A DNA stretch of 64,000 nucleotides, taken from positions 12,247,828-12,311,827 of the forward strand of contig CM030851.1 in the NCBI GenBank assembly GCA_018105865.1, read 5' to 3'. Positions 17,087 to 29,900 of this stretch are shown piece after piece (within the stretch, counting starts at the first letter, position 1; every line of letters begins with the position of its first letter). The DNA is from Metaphire vulgaris (lineage: Eukaryota > Annelida > Clitellata > Crassiclitellata > Megascolecidae). Both the position numbers and the translations under genes were made by a program. The notes beneath the pieces were generated by a model. It searched no databases. It saw only the letters and a list, made by a program, of their open reading frames with translations, and was not told where the DNA came from.

Positions 17087-20000
17087 GCAATATAACAGTG
17101 TACGATAATAAACAAGTCATGGATCATTATGGTGCTTTACAATTTGGAATTATATCATACTAAGACATAGAATTTAAACTCAGAATATTAGCATCTCCAA
17201 ACAGAAGATAGTATATATCAAAAATAAACAAGACAACTTAATAGTTTCAACTGTACATTTCCAAGAGCTTTCAAAAGAAGTGTCATCGCTTCAGCCCGAT
17301 ACCGAGATAGTCGAATGAACAGCCATTCACCAAGAAATCTCACTGAGGGTTGAGTCTCTTCGGATATTAACTTGATGACAAATTCCGCAAATGACCCATA
17401 ACCTCCCTAAGAAAGCAAAATATGGTACTTTCCCGTTATCCGGACCCCAGTGAAGAGATATTAGGGTTAGGGTGAGTGTTAGAGTTTTAGCCTAACTGCC
17501 ACCCTAACCCTCACCCTAACACTAACCCTAACAGCCACCCTAACCCTAAGCATTTCTTAGTATCTCTTCACTGGGGTCCGGATAACGGGAAAGTACCCAA
17601 AATATCAACAGGGTATGACTAAGCATAAGAAGACAAAACCCTTTGACAAATTAATCAAAAAAGTTTGACACATTCATCAACATTTTGCTTGCCTTTAGAT
17701 TCTGACTGTGGCCTTACTGGTGCTATATGAATCCAGTGGCGGCTCCACCGGGAGGGCCAGGGGGCCCGTGCCCCCTATTGAGAGCCTGCCCCCCCAGATG
17801 GGACCCTATACTTAATGCTACATACATTAAACAACAAATGGTTGGCCCCCCATGATTAGAAGTTGCCACCCCAACGGCCCCCCACTTGCCAAATCCTAGA
17901 GCCGCCACTGTATGAATCTAGTCTATCCTATCCTAAAAGATCATTTGCTCCATGGAAATTTCATTGTCTTCTGTATATAAATAGCAGTGCCATGTAAGTG
18001 TACGTGTACAGAAGTGCCTCGTTATGGTACGTCACGGTACACGTATGGTCCGCATACGGGACTAAAACACCATCGCACCAAAAGGGTTAGGTGAAAACTT
18101 TTGTCTGAAGTTAGAAATTGATTTAAAAAAAGAAACTGCTGCCTATATTCAGTCATTCCCTTTCACACCTTAAAATCCTTTTATTTATTATTTTATGTTA
18201 TTGTCAAAACAGGAAAAACGCCATTTATATTAGGTAATCCAAAAGTAATAGAATCCAAAATTGAATGAAAATAAGTCATAAAGACATTAATACAAATCAC
18301 CACTGGCTTCACAGCTTGATATTTTTCACCAAGAAATCGCAAACATACGAAGCAAAATTCTGGCAAACAACGAAGACCCAATCTGGATAAGATGTGTATA
18401 ACAGAATTTCTCACTTGTGTGTCCTCAACAAACGGTTCCAAAATCAAGAGAGCGACCAGTAGACGGTGCTTCGATCGATGCGTTGCGCTGTTGGCGTAGC
18501 TGCGCCGGTGACACGCGACCAGTTTTCCGAGGCTCGTGACCAAATGCTGAGCAAAGCACTTCCCGAACTGCAGCTCAGAAGAGCTCGAAGGGTTGAGGCG
18601 CGAAAGAAAACTCAGCAGATGAACACGCGCTGATGTGTCTTCTCGTTCAGTGCTTAAAGAATTTAAGAAAATGACGCTGTTATATTCTGTTATGAAAATC
18701 ATTCAACACCAAAAAGGCAAAAATTCAATTCAGAATTATATCAGCAGAAATTGAAAGCAAATAACCCCACCGTAACGAAATCGCGTAGAGTAGAAAAGGG
18801 CACTTACCGAAGTCGTAGCTCGTCCTCAGAAAAGTGATCCTTCAAACTGTGCAAGTAACGCTGAACGTCAATATGCAGTCTGGAAGATATAAGACATGGC
18901 AAATGCTAACAAGAAAAAATAAATCTATCATCGGTCTTAAGGAAAGACACAGGTGAAATGTGACAAGATACAAGTTGCTTATAAATTTAAAAGCTTTTTG
19001 GACCAACACTACAGTATTGTACTGGTTGTATGGCTTGGATTTGGCAGACCAAGATAAGATTAAGATTAGTTGTGATAACTACCTGAATGCCTTGCTCACT
19101 CACCTGTCTAAGTAGCACCGGCAATCACATGTTACCTGGAGCCGGTGCCACCATTCGGAACAACAATCAAAATCGGTATGAAAGTTTTCGTTCCACCATC
19201 TCGTGGTTTATATAGCCAGTGTTTATTCTAGACCTTTTCTGGGGGGGATTTCCCCTCCAAAGTTTGAAATTTCCCCTCCCAAAATTTTGACATTTTGGCA
19301 AGTAGTATGACCTCCCCATTGTCTGTTCCCCCTCAAAAATTTTAAACTCCCCCCAATGTCTAGGTGGCTAGAATAAACACTGTATATATAGCATCTTTCA
19401 TTAAGACCAGATCACAAATACTTTCTGAAAGAATAATGATGACGATGATGACTGTGCTGATGATGATGATGATTTTGATGATGATGATGATTTTGAAAAT
19501 GTAGCATCATAGAAATAAGCTTTAATGCTACAACTGAATTTCTCTCTGGCATGGCACTCACAAGGACACATCCATGCTAGCATGACCTTTGAATCAGACC
19601 TTGCAACTCTGCTCTTAGGGTTCATCCATATAATACGTATGCAAAATGGCATATTTTCAACCCCCACTGCCCCGTACATAAGCAAAATCTCCTAAATCCT
19701 ACCCCTCTTCCCGCACCAGTGCATATGCACTATGTGGGTGGACCCTTATCTGGTTTCAACCATAATAAAAAAAAAAAAATATGTTTCTGTCAGATTAAAA
19801 ATATTCTTAAAGAAAAACATTATTACATTTTTCTAAAAACACTGATATTTAAAAGGAATCAACTTACCGTTTTGCTTTATCGTTAACTGGACCAAAAGCC
19901 AACGACTTTTCAAGGTATGGAATTATGCTAATTAGCCGTGTGATCTTGCCATGACATTTATCCATTTCAACACAAATTCTGTTAACCAAGACACTTAGCA

Positions 20001-22540
20001 TTCCACACTTTTCTTCGCTCTTTTGAAGAATTTCATCATAACACTAAAATTTGGAGCAACAAAATGCAAATACCTTAACATAATACAAATTATTTAGAAG
20101 ACTGATACCATGAGACCAAATTACAAAGCCAAAGGAATATTTTGAAAGTTAAAATGTACTTCATATTAAGATTCAAATATACCTTAAAAATTTTACATTT
20201 TAATCCATCAAAATGCTTTTTACCATTAATTTTAACCAAAGAAATACCACTTAATTAACCCCTTAACTGGGTATTTAACTGTAACTCAATGTAAAATGGA
20301 CGGATATATCTGGGATCCCCAGTTAAGGGGTTAAATAAACATAAATTTTCTACAGATTTATATAAAGTTCTATAACAAACGTATACATATTGATTGCGCA
20401 AGACAAAACTCAACTAATAAGCATATAACGCATATGTCAACTCGACTTCCATTTATTTTGGCAAGCAAGAGAAATAAAGACAAGCATAAATAATATACCA
20501 AATACAGTAAATCCAGAAATATGTACCAGTAATTTCTTAATGAAAAAATCTAAAAGAGCCTAGCGTAAATTATTACAAGTGTCACAGTACATACCGTACC
20601 AAGAAACCTGAAACTCTCGTGCTCAGCATTTCGTTGCAGGAAATCCTTTTGGAAAGCCAGATACACGAAACCTGTGTACACCGGCCAAAAACTGCTCTTA
20701 TGCGCGTAATCCTGAACCCTGTACCAGGCGGCTTGGAGAAGTTTCGCGCTTTGTTATCCAGTATCTGCGAAAGAAAAACCTCCGATGAAACACAAGAAAG
20801 TAACATGGTATAGCATCAGCAGTGCTCTGGCAATACATTTTCTGTTACAGCACCGTACAAATTGTCATAATACAAACAATAGAAACAATAATAGTACTAA
20901 CAAGAGTAATAACAGTAGTACAGTGGATCCCACTTAATCGCATACCGCTTAATTGCATAACCCGCATAATCGCTTAACGACATCAAAACCCAAACCAGTG
21001 TTCTGTGTATCAGATGTCCCGGTTATTCGCATAGCCGTGTTAATCGCATAAGCAAGGCTCGCATGGCACCTATGTAATTAAGCGGGTTTCACTGTAGCAG
21101 TAGTAATAAGAATTTTTATCAAGCAAGAATACTAGATACCTACAAATTCAAAAACTAATACTAAAAACCATGTGTACCATAGGAAGAATATAGCAGAGCG
21201 CCTCAAAACACTGGACAAGGACATCGGGACCAGCCACATCGATCGTCTCTTTTGCCATTTCAACAAATTCGTCCAAACGCTTCAGAGAAAATTCCTCCAC
21301 CGAATGAAAATACCAAGAAAGAGCGGCCCACTGACCGCACAACATTCCGGACCGCAAACGGCGCAGAATCAAGCTGACAGTCAAAAAGTCATGGCAAAAA
21401 ATCATTATTCATACAAATGCGAATTCGTTTCTGCAGCATGACCTCTCTAAAACCTCAAGCACAAATCTGCTCATAGTCCACAAAATCTGATCAAACCTTT
21501 CCACTTTGCTGTTTAATCTTGGACTCCAGTGTGTTATTTGTGAGCCAGACCCATGGCGACTGGGGGAGAGACTTAACTGCTTCAGTAGTGCGCTAAATAA
21601 ATAAGTTACATAAGCAAATGGCAACATGAAGCAGTGACCAAGAATTTCTCTTTCCACCTTGCTAAAACCACACTCCTAAAGTCAGTCATCAAATTACACT
21701 GTCATTTAGTACTGCATTTGAAACTGCGGCAGGAAAACCACCCAAAAGTCTCCCTTGCCAGCCCAAAATAACTGCAAGGTTGCAAATAATCAATGCAGCA
21801 AAAATTCAAAATAACAAAAATCTGTTCACACTTTAAGTAAAAAGGATCACCGACTAAGAAGCAAAAGGAATTCACACCCGGTCTCTTTTTCTTGATTGTA
21901 CGGAAAGGTATCAGCTTCCGTTCTTAAAGTCCAATTGGCAATAAGTTGATTCAGTGCAGCACATCTGACACTCAAGTCGCCGGTCAGTGTTGAGGGTAAC
22001 AAAGCACAAATGACTCCAACAGTCTCCAGAAAAATACACTTGATGACCTCATTACTCTAAAAATAGAAAGATTTAAATGCACATCCATGGCAATTATAAC
22101 AAATTCTGTTATCGCCATGTAAATGAATAAGCTAACCCAGAAAAAGTCACCCTAATATTGCTAAATGGAACAAAAATGTCTGATAAATTGAGGCAATTCA
22201 AATATACCGAAAAGTCAACATTCCATAAACTTATCTAAAACAGCATTCCCCGAATCTGTCTAAACCAAAGGTGAGAAAGAATTCCAAAAAGAAATGTTCA
22301 ACTGTAATCTAACAAATGACTACATTCAGTATATAATATAAATACCAAAATGGCTGAAAAATATCAACCTTGGAGTTACTGCACAAAAGTCCTGCACAAC
22401 AATGCTTGATCAGCTGATGGAATGCAGGAAGACTTGTCATCCGAGAGTCACCGATCTTCTTAGCAATCCGTTTCAACAATTCCAGATACAAAGGAACAGG
22501 CTTATAGTCCAAAATCTACAGGAAAAAACAATCATCAGCA

Positions 22541-22581
<41 letters not shown>

Positions 22582-23691
22582 TTATATATATATATATATA
22601 ATATATAATAAATAATAAATATAATAATTTATATATATATATATATAATTTTTGGTAGGATGCTGGCCCATTGCTGGGCCTGAATAGCGAAGAGGTAGTG
22701 AAATGACGTCATTTTCTAATCATTTGATTGGATGTCACTTGATGGGCCAAAAAAAACACAGCAAAAAGCTTTCCTGTGGCTAACGGGTAGGAAAAATAGT
22801 AAAGTTCTTTTGTCATGCTTCATGGACAAAGCAGTTATTTAAACTGTATAATGCTAGCTTATTACAGAACGAAGCAAAATGCATGCATAGTTGTCATAGA
22901 GTGCAAAATATAGGGCATTTTGTCATGTGCTAATGCATAATAGTAAAGCAAGCCAAGTAATAGCTAAACAGTCATGTACTTTCTGTTAAACAAAGTACAA
23001 CTGCTGAGCAATTGAATAAAATGTTTGCTGACCTGTGATACACTCATGAGTTTTCGAGTGACGTAGACTGTCACCTCTTCGGCCAGTTCGGACAACATTT
23101 TTGTAACAATCAACTCAATTTCATCATCACCAGTTTTTCTTTCTGCATCAAAAATTAACTTATAATTCTGACCATATCAACGAGTAAAGGAAAGAATATA
23201 CAGTACAATATTATTCACTGCAGTAAAATGGAGCATTTTCCATAAAATGCATTAAAACACAAGCATCTCGCAACACATCACAATCTTGCAACGTTCTACT
23301 TAAAACCTTCCTATTCGAAAAGTCATCTTCCTCCATAGCAATAACAACCTGACCAGCTACTACTGTACTACTTTCCAGAGCGCTATATAAGTTTACGAGA
23401 TTTTACTTTACTTTACTTTACTGTTTATAAATTAGATTGTCTCTGAAATTTCAGAAAATTTACTATACTACCGCAACAATTTATTTTGAGACTTTTTGCT
23501 TTATAGAGTTTATATTCATGAAAGTCGTGTGCAGAGACAGAAAATGCTCTTGCATTCTGAGGCATATGATGGATTTTCTTTAAATGCTACAATTAATTTG
23601 GCCACGTTAGATCAATGTTTTGGCTTTATAACATATTGGTTATAGAGATTACCTGGTCAAGAGGGTTAACAGCATTTATTATTATTATTAT

Positions 23692-23780
<89 letters not shown>

Positions 23781-25243
23781 TTTACTAAAACAAGGGTAAA
23801 GTAAGTAAAGGTTTTCTACTACTACTACTAAGACAATTTGGCCAGTCTCTTCCGCCGAACCTATAACTATCGCATTTTTGATGTTACTACCGCCCTCTAG
23901 CGATTAAGGCTGAGTCGATGGGGCTCCTAAAACCCGTGTCGTCGGCCAAAATCAAGGGTGCTTTAACAAAATTCACTTGTATGAAATGTTAAACAATCAA
24001 GTCTTTAGATATTCACGAATGTCACAATAGAGTGACATTGCATTTACTCAGATTAAACTAACTGACAAATACCGAAATCATGCCGAGAATCCAGTTCCTG
24101 AAGAAGACAGAGAACCAGTATAAATGTCTGATGAACCTTTTCTTCTGACAGATAAGCTCTTTTATTCATCGATTCGAAAACATCACGTACAACAGCAAAG
24201 CAAGTAGCAACAGGATCAGTCATCGCCTCTGACGCGGAGAGCAGTCCAGCATCCGAGGCGAGCAGCAAAAGACGAACCAGAACACGACACTCTTGGACAT
24301 ACGAAGGATTTTCTTTAAACGCTACAATATAATCAATCAACATGTTTGTGAAAGCTCTACATAAATAAAAGGTACAAGATTTCAAATAAAATTGTTTGGT
24401 TGATCATGTAAAAGTTGAAACAGCAATAAGTTATACGCATAGAAGATAGAAACAAATTGATAGATTGAAGATAGAGAACAAATTAAGAACACGCCAGAGA
24501 AAAAAAATTACATATAAAATAAAAAAATTAGATATAAAAATAGATAATTATGATTATTATGATAATTATGATAATAATTGTGATAATTATGATTATTATG
24601 ATAATTATGATTGAACACATTTAATCACACGTTACACATTACTTACATGCTACACACATTACAGTTACTTAGTTATTTGAGCACAGTTACTTGAACAAAG
24701 TGCCAGTTACTTGCCACTAAGATCGGACGTGGCCTGCATCCAATCAGCAATCAGCACGTTCAGCTTTGGCAGAAGATGAACCAACTGCCATTCCACGGCC
24801 GTGTTTTTCAGCCAATCCACAAGAAAATGCCAAAGCTGATTGCCACGACGTAGAGCTTCAGACGTCGAAAGACATCCGAGAACCGTCGATATTGAGTCGA
24901 CGTCAACCTGCGACTGCAGAACGCCAAGGTGACGTTAATCAGACGAAGGAACACAAGAGATAAATATCTTCTAATTCAGATGCTCTAACATTATAGACAA
25001 GAATCACAATAAATTCCATTCCAATTTCAGTAACAATAAGCAATGACATTATCACCAATGAAGCAACAAAGAGGAATGTCACAAGCGCAAAGCATATTCA
25101 ACAAAGTATTATATTCAATTTGAGTATTTGATCATCATTTCATCATCATCATCATCATCATCATCAATCATCATCATTATCATATTCATTATTATTATTA
25201 TTATTCATCATATCATCATCATTCATCATCATCATCATCATCA

Positions 25244-25274
<31 letters not shown>

Positions 25275-26891
25275 AGAGAAGGAAAGAAAAACTGCATTAT
25301 TATATAGAACTGAGAATGCCTTCAGGAAATGTCAACTGTCAATACAGTACTAAGAAAATGCTCCACGAAACTTAAAACTTACCAAATCAACAAAATTGAA
25401 AAATGTTCTTGTGAGAAAGCTCTGAATCGCCAGTCGGAAAGACAGAATCGTGAGCCAACACTGTAAGCGTAAGAAGTTTTCTTTGAAAAAAAAAACAGTA
25501 ACAGTTGCTCTGTTGCAAAAACAATAGTAGTCTATGAAAAACCATTAAAAATGTAGAACTCTTTGTACAACCATGAAAATAAGTTAAAACTAAGTCAAGC
25601 TAAAACAAACTATTGTTGTGAAATGATTAAGACTATAAATATACTATTCACTGCTCTGAAACTCCTCACCAATATCTGAACATCATTGACTCATATGCCA
25701 AAGCTTTTAATACCCCAATACTCACGGCTGTTCTCCTTCCACAAAATTACAGACCTATAATAAGCTGCCTATAATGCAGTACTTTTATTACGGTAATTAT
25801 CAATGTAAAAATTTAATTTTACAACAAATATTCAAAAAGCCAAACACTAGATCAACAATTAAAATCAACAAATTACTGTCAATAATACCAACAGCCTGCA
25901 GTGGCGGCTCCAGGATTTGGTAAGTGGGGGGCCGTTGGGGTGGCAACTTCTAATCATGGGGGGGGGCAACAATTTGCTGTTAGGTATGTAGTATTAAGTA
26001 TAGGGTCCCAACAGGGGGCCACTGGAGGGCCAGGCACTCAATAGGGGGTAAGGGCCCCAAGCCCCTGTGGAGCTGCCACTGCCAACAGGGCATGTGAATA
26101 CCTAAAATGATGCACAGATTGGCATCCAAAAGCTTTGCAATTGGACAACTGAGCAGTTGCACTGGATATATAGACAAGAACTCCTCCATTCCAAAAGGTA
26201 GCCGAAATTGCCTCAAAGAAAGACGTCCAAAATTTGGCTAAACATCGAAATATAAAACTGCGAAAATGCAAATTCCTACAGTTACAATAATATAGAGCAG
26301 AGAATAGAATTTTAACAATGCAGACATTTAAACACCAGTAATATCCCATTAACATGAACCTTGACTTAACATTTGTATGGTCCAGGTGAGCTTGTATAGA
26401 TGTGTCTTTCGTACGTTAAGACAGAGTCTTTCGTAACAAGAACGTGTTTTATTGTCGCATAAAGCCAGTGCCAATGAGGTTCAATTGCACGTAAACAAGA
26501 TTTCTTAGAAATGAAGGTATACAGCAGTGGATTTGTCTATATAGAATATCATCTTGGACAAAATCAGAAGAAAGAGGCTAACATGGCATGGATGGATAAA
26601 CAGGATGGAAGACTCGAGACTTCTCAAAAAAGCACTTTACACATATAAAGGAAGGTAAAAAGGAAGGAAGAGGCAGGCCCAGAAAAAATGGATAGACAAT
26701 TGTTATTGGTATTGTTAGTGACAATTTATATAGCGCCGTAACATAGCAAGGGCAAAAGTCAATATTGAAGAAGATCTGAAAGAGAACCGAACGGCGATAA
26801 TTGCAGAAGGAAGAAATTTAACATCGGACAAAAAGGCCTGAAAATGTCTGCTGGATAACTACTGCCACTAGTGAGTAGGTAGAGAGCAATT

Positions 26892-26929
<38 letters not shown>

Positions 26930-29900
26930 AAATAAGATTTGAAAATGTGTGAAAAAATAATATAAAACTAACGTTTTCTCTCGCTGTCAAGATGTTCGTG
27001 AATTCCGTCGAAAAACAAAAGCCAAAGCACTGTGAACCATCGGTTCTGATGAATCCTGATTTGGAGATCTGATATCAAATGGTACAACCATAGACATGTA
27101 AAGTATCGGGTACAAACAATCAGTACCATTGAGCTATTCTAAATTTTAAACTTGAGATTGCCACCAACAATGAAAATACCGTGCAAACACATAGCTTCAA
27201 TATATAAAACTTCAGACTGTTGCTTCGCAGAGTATAATAACATCCACATTTGATATCGAGTTATTATTAACTTTAACCCCTTAACTGGGTGCCCCGAGTA
27301 ACGCTCGTCCATTTTACATTGAGTTACAAATAGTTGCCGAGTTAAGGGGTTAAAATGTTGGCATCTTGCAATAATCCAGTTTCTGTTATTCTGATGCAGG
27401 AGATGGAATACAATAACAATATTCAGATAAAAACTTAATGTTCAAACTTAACCTTACTGTACTTATACTGTACTGTATGTATACATATGCATACATATTT
27501 TGTATGTATACATTGCTTTCATACACATATGCAACACTTGCTTGAACCTTCAAACCCTACACATCCATGATACTTTGAATAAAATGACTGAAATGTCCTA
27601 TTCAATGAACTCACTTATAGTATATGGATGAATCAGTCAGCATTTCTACGAATGGACCACAAAGAAACTAAAACAAACCAAGAATATTACGGCCATGTAC
27701 AAAGGAACATTGTAAATATCGATTGAATAATTAATTGATTAGACAATTTGTTGAATTATAGCTCTAAAATAACTGTCCATGCTCTTTCCGTGAATTTCTG
27801 CTTTGCTTGTAAAATATAAACAGTCACTTTTATCATCTAATCTTATTGCTGAAATTTAGCCTATTAATGTTTCCGATGCTACTACTATCCATTTGGACAT
27901 CAGCCTATTAATCAAATCTTCATTTACATCAATGCATTGCTGAAATTTAGCCTATTAAAGTTTCCGATGCTACTACTATCCATTTGGACATCAGCGCATC
28001 ACATCGTCCAATGGGAAACTCAAATCTTCATTTACATCAATGCTTCATATCACATAAAGGTTTTTTAAAACATTTAATTCAAATCTCAAACTTTTAGATT
28101 ATTTTGCCAAGTTGAACTAAAAACTAAGTTATTCTTCAATTCTTATTGCTTTTAAAATTGTGAAAAGTTAATTATGCTGCAACAGATCAAAACAACTACA
28201 CATATGTATGGAGAACTTTGGTATAATACCAGCAAGTACAGCAGAATGAGTAGATAGATTTTACCAATAATACATGAAACAAAAACTTCACAAATAATAA
28301 TAACAACGATTACTTCTAGACTGTTCTCATCACTCGTTAGGGTCTTGGGCTCGACGCGCAATAGTGTGAACATCGCCCATCTTCGTATCACCGCACTTTC
28401 ATGACCAGCCATTCGACGAAACAGTAACAGTACCCAAGACACGTGCAAGAGACTGCAACCTAGACATTCACAAGCATAATGCTAGCATTTTTATTAAGAT
28501 CATTACTAAACTAAATAAGATCAAAAAGAGCAGTTCATTCATTTATATACCAATGTTCTATCTAACAACATCTAGAACTGGTATTAACTTAGACATGGGT
28601 TAGGGGCTGTCCATTAATTATGTCAAAAATTTTTGGTCAATTTTTGACCCCTTGTCAACAACTGTCAACTTTCAGTGACCCCCTATAATTACGTCAAAAA
28701 ACTTTGACCCCAAGATCAATGACAGGTCCCATTTATTATTTTTGCATCAATTTTGTCCTTTTTGCTCATAGAGTGTCAAAGTCTAACAAACCTTTTTGCA
28801 TCCAGAACTAGTATTAACTTTTCAGATTATTTGCAAAAAGTGAAATTGTATCTAACTCTCTAGGTCAAACTTTTTCAAACCCTCCCCTAAACTGTTGACG
28901 TAATTAATGGACAGCCCCTTATTGTAGGCATAACCTACCATTTGAATCTTTCTTTGCGGCATTTAGTAATGTGGAGAACCGATCCAAAACGGGTTGAATC
29001 ACATGAATCTACAAACACAAATACAATCTACAAATAAGAAACTCAAAATATAATAGAATTTTTAATGGAAATATAAAATTCCATTAAATGAATGACAACC
29101 AAGAAAATTGATTAGAAGTTCAAAGACATTAAATACCAAAACATCAATATAAGTAGACTGATAGAAAAATCAAGATCTACAAATGAATATCTGCAATGAT
29201 AAAAAAAACAACAAAATATATACCAAACTCCAAAACCTTAAAAAAACATCTCTATAACTGATCACTATATGCAATTTTCAGATCTCTTACCAAGAACATA
29301 AATATAGAATTTATATTCTATTATTCATAATTTTCAGATGTTATAAACAACATAGCCATACATAAGCCATACATTACCTGTTTCTCTTCCAAAGTCTCAA
29401 TTAGCAGCAAAAAGTCAAGCCACACATCGGCCATTTTGTCCTGATTTCCACAGCCGTCAAACCGAAAGAAAGCTGAACTTCCATCACAACCAATATCTCC
29501 ACCTCCGGAACTGCTGATGCCAACCGCAAGAATCCTTCTAAAAACGTACAGCGTGCGCTTACGAGTGAGCTGGTCCGAGTGCAGAAACCCTGACTGAAAC
29601 CTCTTCCAAAAAGCAGACGACGCGAGAAGCCGAAAGACGAACGGGCGACAGTCGGACGAAGGAAAAAACAAGTCGACACATCCGCATAAGAGCATAAAGG
29701 CTCTGCTATGACACAGACCAATCTCCTGTACACCGTTGAAGCAAGTTTCAATGGCATCCCACATATTCTCAAGAATCAAGTCCAAATCAGTTGCCCTTTC
29801 TACAATTTTTGGCATCAGCGTCATCAGCAGATTACCCACCAAAGGCTCGTCTTCACGAGGCAGTATCTTTTGTAACAATGATAATAGATGATCCTGTACG

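Noticed and set aside
17455..17555. Chromosome end or interstitial telomere
   Set aside because: TTAGGG-like units are few and arranged as two inverted arms within a 36-bp TIR element flanked by ordinary intron sequence.
20595..20806. Phase-0 frame [20 protein letters not shown] as the real product of the exon
   Set aside because: It is open but unlike any TARBP1 sequence and does not lead in phase into the next exon. The other frame aligns with the family and joins correctly.
21241..21441. Plus-strand open frame of 89 codons opposite TARBP1 exons
   Set aside because: It is the antisense shadow of exon 21373-21178. The minus frame continues in phase with neighbouring exons.
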